A stretch of 64,000 nt of DNA from assembly GCF_019139675.1 (NCBI RefSeq), contig NZ_CP077077.1:62001-126000 (forward strand), in the 5' to 3' direction. Of the stretch, positions 46,874 to 55,996 are shown in pieces. The position numbers and the translations under genes are program-made. Under the pieces are notes generated by a model. It searched no databases. It saw nothing but the letters and a program-made list of their open reading frames with translations, and was not told where the DNA came from. Source of the stretch: Pseudomonas maumuensis. Its GTDB lineage: Bacteria; Pseudomonadota; Gammaproteobacteria; Pseudomonadales; Pseudomonadaceae. Each line of letters begins with the position of its first letter. The stretch's first letter is position 1.

Positions 46874-46991
46874 GCGCTTGTGAAATCGAGCGCCGCCCGC
46901 GCGGCGCATCGCCGGCAAGCCGGCTCCCACATCTGTTTCGGGCCAATCATGCCTGTGCCGCCGCGGCTGTACGCCTTGTTAGTGCGACGCG
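46874..46991. repeat. Long composite repeat around a REP core, copy 1
   Basis: A 118-base unit that includes GATCGAGCGCCGCCCGCGCG-like sequence, the core CCGGCAAGCCGG and CATCTGTTTCGGGCC, ending in GCTGTACGCCTTGTT. It recurs at 63562-63679 in reverse and partly at 63411-63482. A further REP half (GTGGGAGTGGGCTTGTCG) follows at 46997-47020. Confidence 0.8.
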
Positions 46992-47022
46992 ATTTCTGTG
47001 GGAGTGGGCTTGTCGTGGCGCC

Positions 47023-48411
47023 TCAAGCAGATACTGCAGCCCGCCGCGCACGCTCAGCCTTGCCCAGCAGTCGCTTCATCCGCCATTCGAAGCCGAACGT
47101 CAGCGCCACCGCCGCGCAGGCCAGCCCCAGCGCCAGCCCCCACCAGATACCCTGTGCGCCGCCACCGAAGGTGAAGGCGAACAGCCAGGCGCTTGGCGCA
47201 CCCACCAGCCAGTAGCACACCAGGCCGATCAGGAAGGTGGTCTTGGCGTCCTTCAGGCCGCGGATCGAGCCCATGGCGATGGTCTGCACGCCATCGAACA
47301 GTTCGAACCACGCCGCCACCATCACCAATTGCACCGCCAGCATGAAGATCGCGGCGAAGGCCGGGTCGTTGCGATCGATGAACAGTCCGACCAGGGCGTC
47401 CGGCAGCAACCAGAACAGTGCCGCGAAGGCGAACATCAGCGATGCGCCAAAGCCAATACCCACGCGCCCGGCGCTACGGGCCGCCAGCAAGTTGCCGGCG
47501 CCGTAATAAAGGCCGACGCGCATGGTCACCGCATACGAAAGGCCCGTCGGCACCATGAACGCGGTGGAGACGATCTGCAGGGCGATCTGGTGCGCCGCCA
47601 GCTCCGTGCTGCCGAGCACGCCCATGCACAGGGCGGCAAAGGCGAACAAGCCCACTTCGACCATATAGGTGCCGCCGATCGGCAGGCCCAGCCGCCACAG
47701 CTCGCGCAGTGCCGGCAGGGAAGGGCGCAGCAGGCCCTTGCGCAGCGGGTAGGCGGCATAGGCCTTGTGCCAGCGGATATACAGTGCGAGCGCGATGGCC
47801 ATGCCGAGGGTCACCACCGCCGTGACCAGGCCGATCCCCATCAGGCCCAGCTTGGGCAGGCCGAACATGCCCTCGATCAGGGCGTGGTTGAACAGGTAGT
47901 TGAACACCGTGCCCACCAGGCTGATGACCATCACCGGCGTGGAGTGGCCCAAGGCGCTGGTAAAACCGCGCAGGGCCATGAACGTCATGTAGCCGGGGAG
48001 GGCGAGCGGCAGCAGGGTCAGCAACTGCATCGCCGAGTCGACGTTCTCCGGCTTCTGGCCGAACAGCAACAGCACCGGCTTGAGGTTCCACATCACCAGC
48101 GCCGAGACCAGCGCCAGGCCCCAGGCCAGCCACAGGCCGCTCTGCGCCAGGCGGGTGACGCCCTCGATGTCGTTGGCGCCCTTGCGGATGGCCACCAGCG
48201 TGCCGACCGCGGCGATCACGCCCAGGCAGAAGATCGATACGAACGAATAGCTTGCCGCACCCAGGCCACCACCGGCCAGGGCCTGCGGGCTGATGCGAGC
48301 CATCATCAGGGTGTCGGTGAGCACCATCAGCATGTGCGCCAACTGCGAGGCGATCAGCGGCCCGGCCAGGCGCAGCAAAGCCTTGAGTTCGGTGGTGGGC
48401 GCGACGTGCAT
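47023..48411 (-). CDS. MATE-family multidrug efflux pump
   Basis: Proton- or sodium-coupled drug exporter of the NorM/PmpM group, 462 residues with twelve transmembrane segments in two similar halves (ALLRLAGPLIASQLAHMLMVLTDTLMMAR; ELWRLGLPIGGTYMVEVGLFAFAALCMG). The ATG giving MHVAPTTELK has an AAGGA site; the frame upstream is noncoding. Divergent from a LysR-type gene with a palindrome between them, so probably controlled by it. Confidence 0.92.
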   Translation of the reverse strand: MHVAPTTELKALLRLAGPLIASQLAHMLMVLTDTLMMARISPQALAGGGLGAASYSFVSIFCLGVIAAVGTLVAIRKGANDIEGVTRLAQSGLWLAWGLALVSALVMWNLKPVLLLFGQKPENVDSAMQLLTLLPLALPGYMTFMALRGFTSALGHSTPVMVISLVGTVFNYLFNHALIEGMFGLPKLGLMGIGLVTAVVTLGMAIALALYIRWHKAYAAYPLRKGLLRPSLPALRELWRLGLPIGGTYMVEVGLFAFAALCMGVLGSTELAAHQIALQIVSTAFMVPTGLSYAVTMRVGLYYGAGNLLAARSAGRVGIGFGASLMFAFAALFWLLPDALVGLFIDRNDPAFAAIFMLAVQLVMVAAWFELFDGVQTIAMGSIRGLKDAKTTFLIGLVCYWLVGAPSAWLFAFTFGGGAQGIWWGLALGLACAAVALTFGFEWRMKRLLGKAERARRAAVSA

Positions 48412-48501
48412 GGGGGCGGTCCTTGTTGATGATTCTGGAAGCGAGCCGTCGATTCTGAGGCTTCGGTCAGCTTTGCACAAAAGGATAAATGCGATCAGTG
48501 T

Positions 48502-48518
48502 CATGAGTATGACTCATG
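48502..48518. promoter_or_regulatory. Palindrome between the MATE and LysR genes
   Basis: CATGAGT-ATG-ACTCATG, perfect seven-base arms, partly overlapping a GTCAT/ATGAC pair. It lies 48 bases upstream of the LysR gene and about 90 from the MATE gene, the usual place for a LysR operator. Confidence 0.6.
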
Positions 48519-48566
48519 CCTGTATGATCCTCCGCACCGACCCAGCTCCCGTATGACAGGTGCGCC

Positions 48567-49496
48567 ATGATCCGCCAACTGCCTCCGCTCTATGCGCTGC
48601 GCGCATTCGAAGCCGCCGCTCGGCTGAGCTCGTTCACCCGTGCCGGTGAAGAGCTGGCGATTACCCAGAGCGCGGTGAGCCGGCATATCCGCACCCTGGA
48701 GGAGCATTTCGCCTGCCGCCTGTTCGTGCGCAATGGCCGCAGCCTGCAGCTGACCGAAGCCGCGCGCATGTTGCTGCCCGGTGTGCGTGATGGTTTCGCC
48801 TCGCTGGAGCGGGCCTGCGAAACCTTGCGCGGTGAAGATGACATCCTGCGCATGAAAGCCCCCTCGACCCTGACCATGCGCTGGCTGCTGGCACGCCTGA
48901 GTCGCTTCCGCCATCTGCAGCCGGGCAACGAGGTGCAACTGACCAGCGCCTGGATGGATGTCGACCATGTCGACTTCAACCAGGAACCGTTCGACTGTGC
49001 GGTGCTGCTCAGCGACGGCAGCTTCCCGGCGGACTGGGAAGTGCGCCGGCTGTTCTCCGAGTTGCTGATTCCGGTGGGTGCGCCGGACCTGCTCGATGAC
49101 GCGCCCTGGGACGAGCGGCGCCTGGCCGGTATCGAGTTGTTGCACCCCACGCCGGACAAGCGCGACTGGCGGGCCTGGCTGGCGCGCATGGGCCTGACCG
49201 ACAAGGTCTCGCTCAAGGGCGGGCAGGTGTTCGACACCTTGGAGCTGGGCATGATCGCCGCCGCGCGGGGCTACGGGATCTCCATGGGCGACCTGCTGAT
49301 GGTGGCCGAGGATGTGGCGCAGCGGCGGTTGAGCCTGCCCTGGCCGACCGCGGTGGCCAGCGGCATGGACTACTACCTGGTGTGGCCACGGACCCGGCCA
49401 GGTGGGGAGCGCTTGCGCAGGCTCAGCGTGTTTCTGCAGGAAGAGGCGGAGGCGATGGATTTGCCGGCTGTGCAGATCCTTTCGGCGCAGGGCTAG
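48567..49496 (+). CDS. LysR-type regulator, GcvA-like
   Basis: 309-residue regulator. N-terminal helix-turn-helix MIRQLPPLYALRAFEAAARLSSFTRAGEELAITQSAVSRHIR (about 1-60, shown in part by its central motif AITQSAVSRHI), then a periplasmic-binding-protein-like effector domain with STLTMRWLLARL typical of the GcvA/AmpR branch. Divergent from the MATE gene, so an autoregulated control of efflux is likely. Ligand unknown. Confidence 0.9.
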   Translation: MIRQLPPLYALRAFEAAARLSSFTRAGEELAITQSAVSRHIRTLEEHFACRLFVRNGRSLQLTEAARMLLPGVRDGFASLERACETLRGEDDILRMKAPSTLTMRWLLARLSRFRHLQPGNEVQLTSAWMDVDHVDFNQEPFDCAVLLSDGSFPADWEVRRLFSELLIPVGAPDLLDDAPWDERRLAGIELLHPTPDKRDWRAWLARMGLTDKVSLKGGQVFDTLELGMIAAARGYGISMGDLLMVAEDVAQRRLSLPWPTAVASGMDYYLVWPRTRPGGERLRRLSVFLQEEAEAMDLPAVQILSAQG

Positions 49497-49678
49497 CAAC
49501 GTTCGAAAGGCCACGCAAAGAAAACGTTTGCGAATATCCCGGCCCCGCACTCAAGTATTTCCTACAGACGCCGATCAATTTGCACCAGCGTCCCGGAAGA
49601 GGACGCGATTCCCCGTTGATAGGAAGCGGGCGGTCAGCGTGATCAGGACGATCCCGGCCTCTTGCCAGGAGCCTTGCC

Positions 49679-51658
49679 ATGTCTCAACCGCGTGCCCGAA
49701 TCGCCTCGCAACTCGGGATCGCCCTCGCCATCGTGCTGGCGCTGGTGATCACCGGTAGCACCCTGTTCGCCCTGCGTTCGCTGGACGACGCCAACCTCAC
49801 CACCCGCCAGGCGCACCTGGCCAGCGAGGCGCGGCTGCTGGCCGACCAGCTCGATACCTTCCACGGTTCGCTCAAGGACAACACCCAGCGCCTGAGCGGC
49901 CTGTTCGAGCGCCGGTTCGCCACCGGCCTGGTGCTGCACGCGGGGGAAACGGTCAACGTCGCAGGCGCCGCGACGCCCGCGTTGTACCTGGGTGATCACC
50001 TGCTGAACAACGATTTCCACCAGGTCGACGAGTTCCAGCAGATGACCGCCGGGGTTGCGACCCTGTTCGTGCGCAGCGGCGACGACTTCGTGCGCATCAG
50101 CACCAGCCTGACCAAGCAGGACGGCAGCCGCGCCATCGGCACCCAGCTCGACCGCCAGCATCCGGCCTATCCGAAACTGATGGCCGGGCAGACCTACGTC
50201 GGCCGCGCCGTGTTGTTCGACCGCAACTACATGACCCGCTATGTGCCGGTGCGTGATGACAGTGGCCGGGTGATCGCGGTGCTGTTCGTCGGCTTCGACT
50301 ACACCGAGGCGCAAAATGCCCAGTTCGCCAACCTCAAGCGTTTCCGCATCGGCCAGACCGGTTCGCTGGCGTTGCTGGACGAGCAGGGCAAGTGGCTGGT
50401 ACCGCCGGCGCAGGTGCGTGACGGCGAGGCGGCGGCCCAGGCGATCAAGGCGCTCAAGCCTGGGGTAGGGCAGTTCTGGGTCAGTGCCGGCGAGCAGTTG
50501 TTCAGCGTCACCGAGCCGTTCGCCGAAGGTCCGTGGACCGTGGTGGCAAGCATGCCCGAAGGCGAAATCCGCGAAGTGACCTGGAGTGTCGGCCTGCGCC
50601 TGGCCATTGGCAGCCTGTTGGCGATGCTGCTGGCCGTGGCCGCGACCCTCTGGCTGCTGCGCCGCAAGCTGCGCCCGCTCGGCGACCTGGTGCGCCAGGC
50701 CGAGGCCCTGGGTGCCGGCGACCTCAACGCCCGCCTGAGCGTCACCAGCCATGACGAGATCGGCCAGCTCGCCCGCAGCTTCAACCAGATGGGCGATGCC
50801 CTGGCGATCATGGTCGAGCATATCCGCACCGCCTCCGACCAGGTCAGTGGCCGCGCCCGCTCGCTGGCGGGCCTGTCGTCCGGCGCCTGCGAGGGCATGG
50901 ACCAGCAGTCCGGCGAGATCACCAGCATGGCCGGCGCGGTGGAAGAATTCAGTGCCACCTCGATGAACATTGCCGACAACATGGCCGGGACCGAGCGCAT
51001 GGCTCGCGATAACGCGCAGCAGACCCGCATCGGTCGCAGCGCCATGGACGAAGCCTCGGTCTCCCTGCGACAGATCGCCGAGGCACTGGGCGGAACCGCC
51101 AGTGTGATGGACACCTTGGGCGCTCGCTCGCAGGAGATTGGCGGCATTGTCGGCGTGATCACCTCGATTGCCGAGCAGACCAACCTGCTGGCGCTCAATG
51201 CCGCCATCGAAGCGGCCCGGGCTGGCGAGCAGGGCCGTGGTTTCGCCGTGGTCGCCGACGAGGTGCGCGGCCTGGCCGCGCGCACCCGCCAGGCCACCGA
51301 CGAGATCTCGGGCATGATCGCCAGCATCCAGCAGCAGACCGGCCATGCCATCAGCACGCTGGAGCAGGGCAACCAGCTGATGCAGGAGGGCCTGGCGCGC
51401 AACGACAAGGTGGCCGAAGCCCTGGCGCGCATCGATGAGCAGAGCCGGGTGGCGGGCGAGCAGTTTGCCGTGATCAGCACCGCGACCCAGGAGCAGAGCA
51501 GCACCGCGACGGTGCTCAGCCGCAACCTGCAGAGCATCGCCCAGGCCAACAGCGAGCAGCGAGATGTGGCCAATGAGCTGGCCACGACGGCCCGCGAACT
51601 GGAAGGACTGGCGGGGCAGTTGCGCCAGGAAGTGGATCGGTTCCGCACCCACCGATAG
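49679..51658 (+). CDS. Methyl-accepting chemotaxis protein with Cache sensor domain
   Basis: Chemoreceptor of 659 residues. Transmembrane helix 1 (about 11-32), a long periplasmic sensor of the fused Cache_3/Cache_2 type (about 35-300, [19 protein letters not shown]), transmembrane helix 2 (about 305-328), HAMP (about 330-380) and the signalling domain with the conserved tip [20 protein letters not shown] beginning at residue 499. Cache_3/Cache_2 fusions often bind small organic acids. Ligand unknown. No pentapeptide tether (such as NWETF) is present at the C-terminus. Confidence 0.92.
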   Translation: MSQPRARIASQLGIALAIVLALVITGSTLFALRSLDDANLTTRQAHLASEARLLADQLDTFHGSLKDNTQRLSGLFERRFATGLVLHAGETVNVAGAATPALYLGDHLLNNDFHQVDEFQQMTAGVATLFVRSGDDFVRISTSLTKQDGSRAIGTQLDRQHPAYPKLMAGQTYVGRAVLFDRNYMTRYVPVRDDSGRVIAVLFVGFDYTEAQNAQFANLKRFRIGQTGSLALLDEQGKWLVPPAQVRDGEAAAQAIKALKPGVGQFWVSAGEQLFSVTEPFAEGPWTVVASMPEGEIREVTWSVGLRLAIGSLLAMLLAVAATLWLLRRKLRPLGDLVRQAEALGAGDLNARLSVTSHDEIGQLARSFNQMGDALAIMVEHIRTASDQVSGRARSLAGLSSGACEGMDQQSGEITSMAGAVEEFSATSMNIADNMAGTERMARDNAQQTRIGRSAMDEASVSLRQIAEALGGTASVMDTLGARSQEIGGIVGVITSIAEQTNLLALNAAIEAARAGEQGRGFAVVADEVRGLAARTRQATDEISGMIASIQQQTGHAISTLEQGNQLMQEGLARNDKVAEALARIDEQSRVAGEQFAVISTATQEQSSTATVLSRNLQSIAQANSEQRDVANELATTARELEGLAGQLRQEVDRFRTHR

Positions 51659-51665
51659 TGCACTG

Positions 51666-51685
51666 GGGCTGCCTTGCAGCCCTTT
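51666..51685 (+). terminator. Hairpin terminator after the chemoreceptor gene
   Basis: GGGCTGC/GCAGCCC with a CTT loop and three T residues, abutting the REP pair. Confidence 0.55.
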
Positions 51686-51698
51686 CGCCGCGGTTCGT

Positions 51699-51761
51699 CG
51701 CCACGACAAGCCGGCTCCCACAAGGGTACGCGTTATCCTGTGGGAGCCGGCTTGCCGGCGA
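51699..51761. repeat. REP pair between the chemoreceptor gene and hglS
   Basis: Inverted cores; the left copy is the CGCCACGACAAG variant, the right copy standard. Convergent junction flanked by a hairpin on each side. Confidence 0.9.
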
Positions 51762-51780
51762 AAGGGCCGCAGAGCGGCCC
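51761..51780 (-). terminator. Hairpin terminator after hglS
   Basis: GGGCCGC/GCGGCCC with a TCT loop and three T residues on the minus strand, directly before the REP pair. Confidence 0.5.
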
Positions 51781-51795
51781 CGGCTTTGCGAAGTC

Positions 51796-53181
51796 CTACA
51801 TCGTGCCCAGACCCAACGCCTGCGCACACGCCTGCAACGACCTACGCTCGCTCTGCGCATACAGCGCCAGCTCATCCTGCACCTTCAGCCCCAGCGCCTG
51901 CTCGAAGGCCTCGCGGTTGGCATTGCTGCCATAGTCGGCCTGGCCATCGTCCCCCAGGTTGGACTGGAAGATCCCCGCCGCACTCACCGGCAGGAAGTCC
52001 TCATACACCAGCGCTTCGTAATGCACATGCCCGGCGTCGATCAGCCCCTGCAGCGTGGTGGGACGGCCAGGTTGCCCGCGTGCCGCCAGCCCCTTGTCGG
52101 TGGCGAAGTAGCGGAAGTAGGCCAGCCCTTGTTCGCGCATCTGCCCCAAGTCGTCCGGAAATTCGGCGAAATGCTCGGCGAGCAGAGTCATGTAGCGTTC
52201 GGCATTGGCCTCGGCCGGCACGCCGCCCAGGGCCGCGCGGGTCGCGTCCAGCAGGCGGTCGTACAGCTGGCGCCCCTTGGGTGTCAGCGCCGCGCCGCGT
52301 TGTTCGATCTCGCCGAAGCGCGCCGTGTGGCTGCCCTGGGCATCGCTGAAAGCGACCCTTTCCTGCAGGGCCTTGAAGCTGGTCTGGCGTAGCAGTATCG
52401 GGTGGCGGCGGGTGGGCGGCCCCTCGACCACGGCCTTGGGTGGAATGCCCTTGGCCGGCATGCCGAGCTGGATGGCGTCGATGTCCAGGGTGCGTGGGGT
52501 CAAGTGGTTGATGTGGGGGCCTTTGAACGCCACCACGTCAGCGATCAGGCGGTGCTGGTCGTGCAATTGCTGGTACTGCTCGGCAGTGACGGTGGCGTCC
52601 TGGTGCCAACGGAAGGTGTGCAGTGCTTCGTCGACGAACGTGTCGGCATCGCTCGCGTTCAGGCCACCATCGCGTTCGCATTGAGCGATCAACTCCAGCA
52701 CACGGGCGGTGAAGATCTGCCGCTTGTCGAGGATGCCCTGGGCCAGTGTGCGCAGTTGCGGGTTGTGGATAAGTTCCAGGCGCAGCAGCGAAGTGAACAC
52801 GCGGAACGGGCTGACATGCAGCGACTGCTCATGCACGGCGCGGAACGCGGTGGAATGCACCGGTACGCCGGCGGAGCTCAGGTCGTAGTAGCCGACGGGT
52901 GCCATGCCCATGACCGCGAACAGGCGGGCGATGGTGGCGAGCTCCTCGGCGGTGCCCACGCGGATGGCGCCATGGCGCTCCTGGTCGAGGCGTTCGATCT
53001 CGCCGGTCCAGCTCAGGGCCTCGGCCACCTTGGGCTGCGCGGCCATCACCTGCCGGTTGGTTTCGCTCACCAGATCAAGCAGCGTGCCGTACAGAGGGAC
53101 TTCCTGCTTGTACATGAGCGACATGGCGGCAGAGAACTGCGCACGGATGCTGTCGGGGCTGACGAAATCGTGGGCGGGCAT
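51796..53181 (-). CDS. hglS: 2-oxoadipate dioxygenase/decarboxylase HglS (DUF1338/YdcJ)
   Basis: Fe(II) enzyme converting 2-oxoadipate to D-2-hydroxyglutarate in the D-lysine pathway of P. putida, 461 residues. His70 and Arg74 in ERHGAIR and His226 in GPHINH coincide with metal and substrate residues reported for the P. putida enzyme; the third ligand is Glu291 or Glu293 in FGEIEQRG. The ATG giving MPAHDFVSPD has an AGGAAG site. It lies downstream of a LysR gene on the same strand and opposite amaB/amaA. Confidence 0.9.
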   Translation of the reverse strand: MPAHDFVSPDSIRAQFSAAMSLMYKQEVPLYGTLLDLVSETNRQVMAAQPKVAEALSWTGEIERLDQERHGAIRVGTAEELATIARLFAVMGMAPVGYYDLSSAGVPVHSTAFRAVHEQSLHVSPFRVFTSLLRLELIHNPQLRTLAQGILDKRQIFTARVLELIAQCERDGGLNASDADTFVDEALHTFRWHQDATVTAEQYQQLHDQHRLIADVVAFKGPHINHLTPRTLDIDAIQLGMPAKGIPPKAVVEGPPTRRHPILLRQTSFKALQERVAFSDAQGSHTARFGEIEQRGAALTPKGRQLYDRLLDATRAALGGVPAEANAERYMTLLAEHFAEFPDDLGQMREQGLAYFRYFATDKGLAARGQPGRPTTLQGLIDAGHVHYEALVYEDFLPVSAAGIFQSNLGDDGQADYGSNANREAFEQALGLKVQDELALYAQSERRSLQACAQALGLGTM

Positions 53182-53297
53182 CGCAAGCTTCCTGGATGAG
53201 TGGAGGACACTTACATGAAAGCTGGGAATGGAGATGCCGTACAAGCGAAAAAAAGTGCGGGGTTCATTCCATTTTTGATCGACCTTGACGACCCTAT

Positions 53298-53319
53298 CGC
53301 GGGGAAAGCCCGCTCTCAC
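53298..53319. repeat. Single REP half-element
   Basis: CGCGGGGAAAGCCCGCTCTCAC-like sequence of the GGGCTTGCCC type, between the LysR gene and hglS. Confidence 0.55.
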
Positions 53320-53326
53320 GACTGAG

Positions 53327-54226
53327 TCAGTGGTCGCGCCGCTGGATCTGCTCGGCAACCCACTCCACCAACGCCCGCACCTTCGGCACCTCCGCCGAAT
53401 GCTCGGCATACGCCAAGTAATGCGCGCCATTGCTCTTCATCGCATGGTCCCAGGCCAGCACCAGGCTGCCCTCAGCCAGCTCTTTGGCCACCAAGTAACT
53501 TGGCACCAACGCCACCCCGCATCCGGCTTGCGCCGCGCTCAAGGCCATGTAGAAGGTATCGAAGCGCGGCCCATGGTAGCTGTTGTCGGTATGCAGCCCT
53601 TGCTCCAGGAACCATTCGTGCCATGCCTGTGGTCGCGAGGTGCTCTGTAGCAGCACCAGCTCCGCCACCGCGCCGGCGTCAGGCAGGGTGCGCCCTTGCA
53701 ACAGCTCCGGCGCGCACACCGGCAGCACTTCTTCGCCGAACAGCTCGATGCAGGTCGCCCCGGGCCAGGTGCCCTGGCCATAGAAGAACACCACGTCGGC
53801 CGAGCCCTGCAGCAGGGCGAAAGGCTCCATTTCGTTGCGGATGTCCAAGTGCAGGTTCGGGTGGCGCTTGCCGAAGCCCTTGAGGTGCGGGATCAGCCAG
53901 CGCACGCCGAAACTCGGTTGAGTGGCTACCTTCAATACTTCGGTCTGCGAGCCGTAGCTCAGGACATAGCGGCTGGACATGTCCACCTGGGTAAGGATCT
54001 TGTTCACCTCGGCCAGGTACAGGCTGCCGGCCGGCGTCAGTTGCAGGCGGCGGCGAATGCGCAGGAACAGGTGATGGCGCAGCATCTCCTCGAGTTGCGC
54101 CACTTGCTTGCTCACCGCGCTCTGCGTCAGGTGCAGTTCCTCGGCGGCGCGGGTGAAGCTCAGGTGACGGGCTGCGGCCTCGAAGCACTGCAGGGCGGTC
54201 ATGGACGGTACCAGGCGTTTGGACAT
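53327..54226 (-). CDS. LysR-type regulator of the lysine/pipecolate genes
   Basis: 299-residue regulator: helix-turn-helix with LTQSAVSKQVAQLEEML (about 33-50) and a GcvA-like effector domain. It lies between hglS and amaB and is divergent from amaB; the 136-base gap carries an inverted repeat with a T-N11-A core, the usual LysR box. In P. putida KT2440 the corresponding gene sits in the same place. Its ligand is probably a lysine catabolite, by inference. Confidence 0.9.
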   Translation of the reverse strand: MSKRLVPSMTALQCFEAAARHLSFTRAAEELHLTQSAVSKQVAQLEEMLRHHLFLRIRRRLQLTPAGSLYLAEVNKILTQVDMSSRYVLSYGSQTEVLKVATQPSFGVRWLIPHLKGFGKRHPNLHLDIRNEMEPFALLQGSADVVFFYGQGTWPGATCIELFGEEVLPVCAPELLQGRTLPDAGAVAELVLLQSTSRPQAWHEWFLEQGLHTDNSYHGPRFDTFYMALSAAQAGCGVALVPSYLVAKELAEGSLVLAWDHAMKSNGAHYLAYAEHSAEVPKVRALVEWVAEQIQRRDH

Positions 54227-54246
54227 AAGCGGTCTCGGCGGCTGAA

Positions 54247-54267
54247 ATCATTACCTGGCGGAATGAT
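54247..54267. promoter_or_regulatory. LysR-type box upstream of amaB
   Basis: ATCATT-N9-AATGAT with a T-N11-A core, 21 bases upstream of the regulator start and 95 upstream of amaB. Confidence 0.65.
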
Positions 54268-54362
54268 ATGCGGAATAAAGGTCGTTTGTTGCACCCGAGT
54301 AATCGGATTAATACTGACCCACGACATTTTCAAGCCCTTCACCCGATGTAAGGAGAAGCACG

Positions 54363-55853
54363 ATGGTTGCTGGATTGCTCGAGCGCCTTGGCGTTGCCGC
54401 CGCGGCTCACACCCAGGGCGATTACCCTGTCCATACCCCCATCGACGGCAGCCAGATCGCCTCGGTGAAGTTGCTCGGCAAGGCCGACACGGTTGCCCGC
54501 ATCGACCAGGCGCAACAGGCCTTCGAAGCCTGGCGCAGCGTGCCGGCCCCTCGTCGTGGCGAGTTGGTGCGCCTGTTCGGCGAAGTGCTGCGCGAGCACA
54601 AGGCCGACCTCGGCGAGCTGGTGTCCATCGAAGCAGGCAAGATCACCCAGGAAGGCCTGGGCGAAGTGCAGGAAATGATCGATATCTGCGACTTCGCCGT
54701 CGGCCTGTCGCGCCAGCTGTACGGCCTGACCATCGCCTCCGAGCGTCCGGGCCACCATATGCGTGAAACCTGGCACCCGCTGGGCGTGGTCGGGGTGATC
54801 AGCGCCTTCAACTTCCCGGTGGCGGTGTGGGCGTGGAACACCGCGCTGGCGCTGGTGGCGGGGAACGCCGTGGTGTGGAAGCCCTCCGAGAAGACCCCGC
54901 TCACCGCGCTGGCGTGCCAGGCATTGTTCGACAAAGCCCTGAAAGCCTTCGGCGACGCCCCTGCGGGTGTGGCGCAACTGGTGATCGGTGGCCGCGATGC
55001 CGGCGAAGCACTGGTCGACGATTCACGCGTGGCGTTGGTCAGTGCCACCGGTAGTACCCGCATGGGCCGCGAAGTGGGGCCGCGGGTGGCGGCGCGTTTC
55101 GGCCGCAGCATCCTCGAACTGGGTGGCAACAACGCCATGATCCTGGCCCCGAGCGCCGACCTCGACCTGGCCGTGCGCGGCATCCTGTTCTCTGCCGTGG
55201 GCACCGCCGGCCAACGCTGCACCACCCTGCGCCGGCTGATCGTGCATCGTTCGATCAAGGACGACGTGGTCGCCCGTGTCAAAGCCGCCTACGGCAAGGT
55301 GCGCATCGGTGACCCTCGCAAGGACAACCTGGTCGGCCCACTGATCGACAAGCAGTCGTTCGATGCCATGCAGGGCGCGCTGGCCAAGGCCCGCGACGAA
55401 GGCGGGCAGGTCTTCGGTGGCGAGCGCCAGCTCGCCGAGCAGTACCCGAACGCCTACTACGTGTCGCCGGCCATTGCCGAGATGCCGGCCCAGAGCGAGG
55501 TGGTGCGCCACGAGACCTTCGCGCCGATCCTCTACGTGCTGGCCTACGACGACTTCGAAGAGGCCCTGCGCCTGAACAACGAAGTGCCGCAAGGCCTGTC
55601 GTCGTGCATCTTCACCACCGACCTGCGCGAAGCCGAACGTTTCCAGAGCGCCTCGGGCAGCGACTGTGGCATCGCCAACGTCAACATCGGCACCAGCGGC
55701 GCGGAGATCGGCGGGGCGTTCGGTGGCGAGAAGGAAACCGGCGGTGGCCGTGAATCCGGTTCCGATGCCTGGAAAGGTTACATGCGCCGTCAGACCAACA
55801 CCGTGAACTACTCTCGCGAATTGCCACTGGCGCAAGGGATCGTGTTCGACTGA
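54363..55853 (+). CDS. amaB: L-piperidine-6-carboxylate dehydrogenase AmaB (ALDH7 family)
   Basis: NAD-dependent dehydrogenase oxidising piperideine-6-carboxylate/aminoadipate semialdehyde to 2-aminoadipate, 496 residues. The nucleophile Cys286 lies in GTAGQRCTTLRRL, the general base Glu in ILELGGNNAM, and the ALDH7 (antiquitin) stretch NFPVAVWAWNTALALVAGNAVVWKP shows in part. An AAGGAG site precedes the ATG. The gene is followed by an intrinsic terminator and REP pair before amaA. Confidence 0.93.
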   Translation: MVAGLLERLGVAAAAHTQGDYPVHTPIDGSQIASVKLLGKADTVARIDQAQQAFEAWRSVPAPRRGELVRLFGEVLREHKADLGELVSIEAGKITQEGLGEVQEMIDICDFAVGLSRQLYGLTIASERPGHHMRETWHPLGVVGVISAFNFPVAVWAWNTALALVAGNAVVWKPSEKTPLTALACQALFDKALKAFGDAPAGVAQLVIGGRDAGEALVDDSRVALVSATGSTRMGREVGPRVAARFGRSILELGGNNAMILAPSADLDLAVRGILFSAVGTAGQRCTTLRRLIVHRSIKDDVVARVKAAYGKVRIGDPRKDNLVGPLIDKQSFDAMQGALAKARDEGGQVFGGERQLAEQYPNAYYVSPAIAEMPAQSEVVRHETFAPILYVLAYDDFEEALRLNNEVPQGLSSCIFTTDLREAERFQSASGSDCGIANVNIGTSGAEIGGAFGGEKETGGGRESGSDAWKGYMRRQTNTVNYSRELPLAQGIVFD

Positions 55854-55862
55854 TGATCGTCG

Positions 55863-55882
55863 CGGGGGCTTTGCCCCCGTTT
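55863..55882 (+). terminator. Terminator after amaB
   Basis: CGGGGGC/GCCCCCG with a TTT loop and three T residues, directly before a REP pair. May partly uncouple amaB from amaA. Confidence 0.65.
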
Positions 55883-55946
55883 CGCCGGCAAGCCGGCTCC
55901 CACAGCGACCGCGTCGATCTTTGTGGGAGCCGGCTTGTCGTGGCGA
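55883..55946. repeat. REP pair between amaB and amaA
   Basis: Left copy standard, right copy ends in the TTGTCGTGGCGA variant; spacer 18 bases. Lies between codirectional genes. Confidence 0.88.
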
Positions 55947-55996
55947 CGAACCGCGACGATGGGCCGCAACAAGAATAAAATCTGCTGGAGCCGGTC

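Noticed and set aside
46715..47215. Plus-strand frame of 166 codons near the DUF1127 gene
   Set aside because: It runs from the box array through the extended REP into the end of the MATE gene; the middle is repeat-derived.
49643..51829. Long minus-strand frame (728 codons) over the chemoreceptor gene
   Set aside because: Antisense shadow of a clear chemoreceptor, no domain or start signal.
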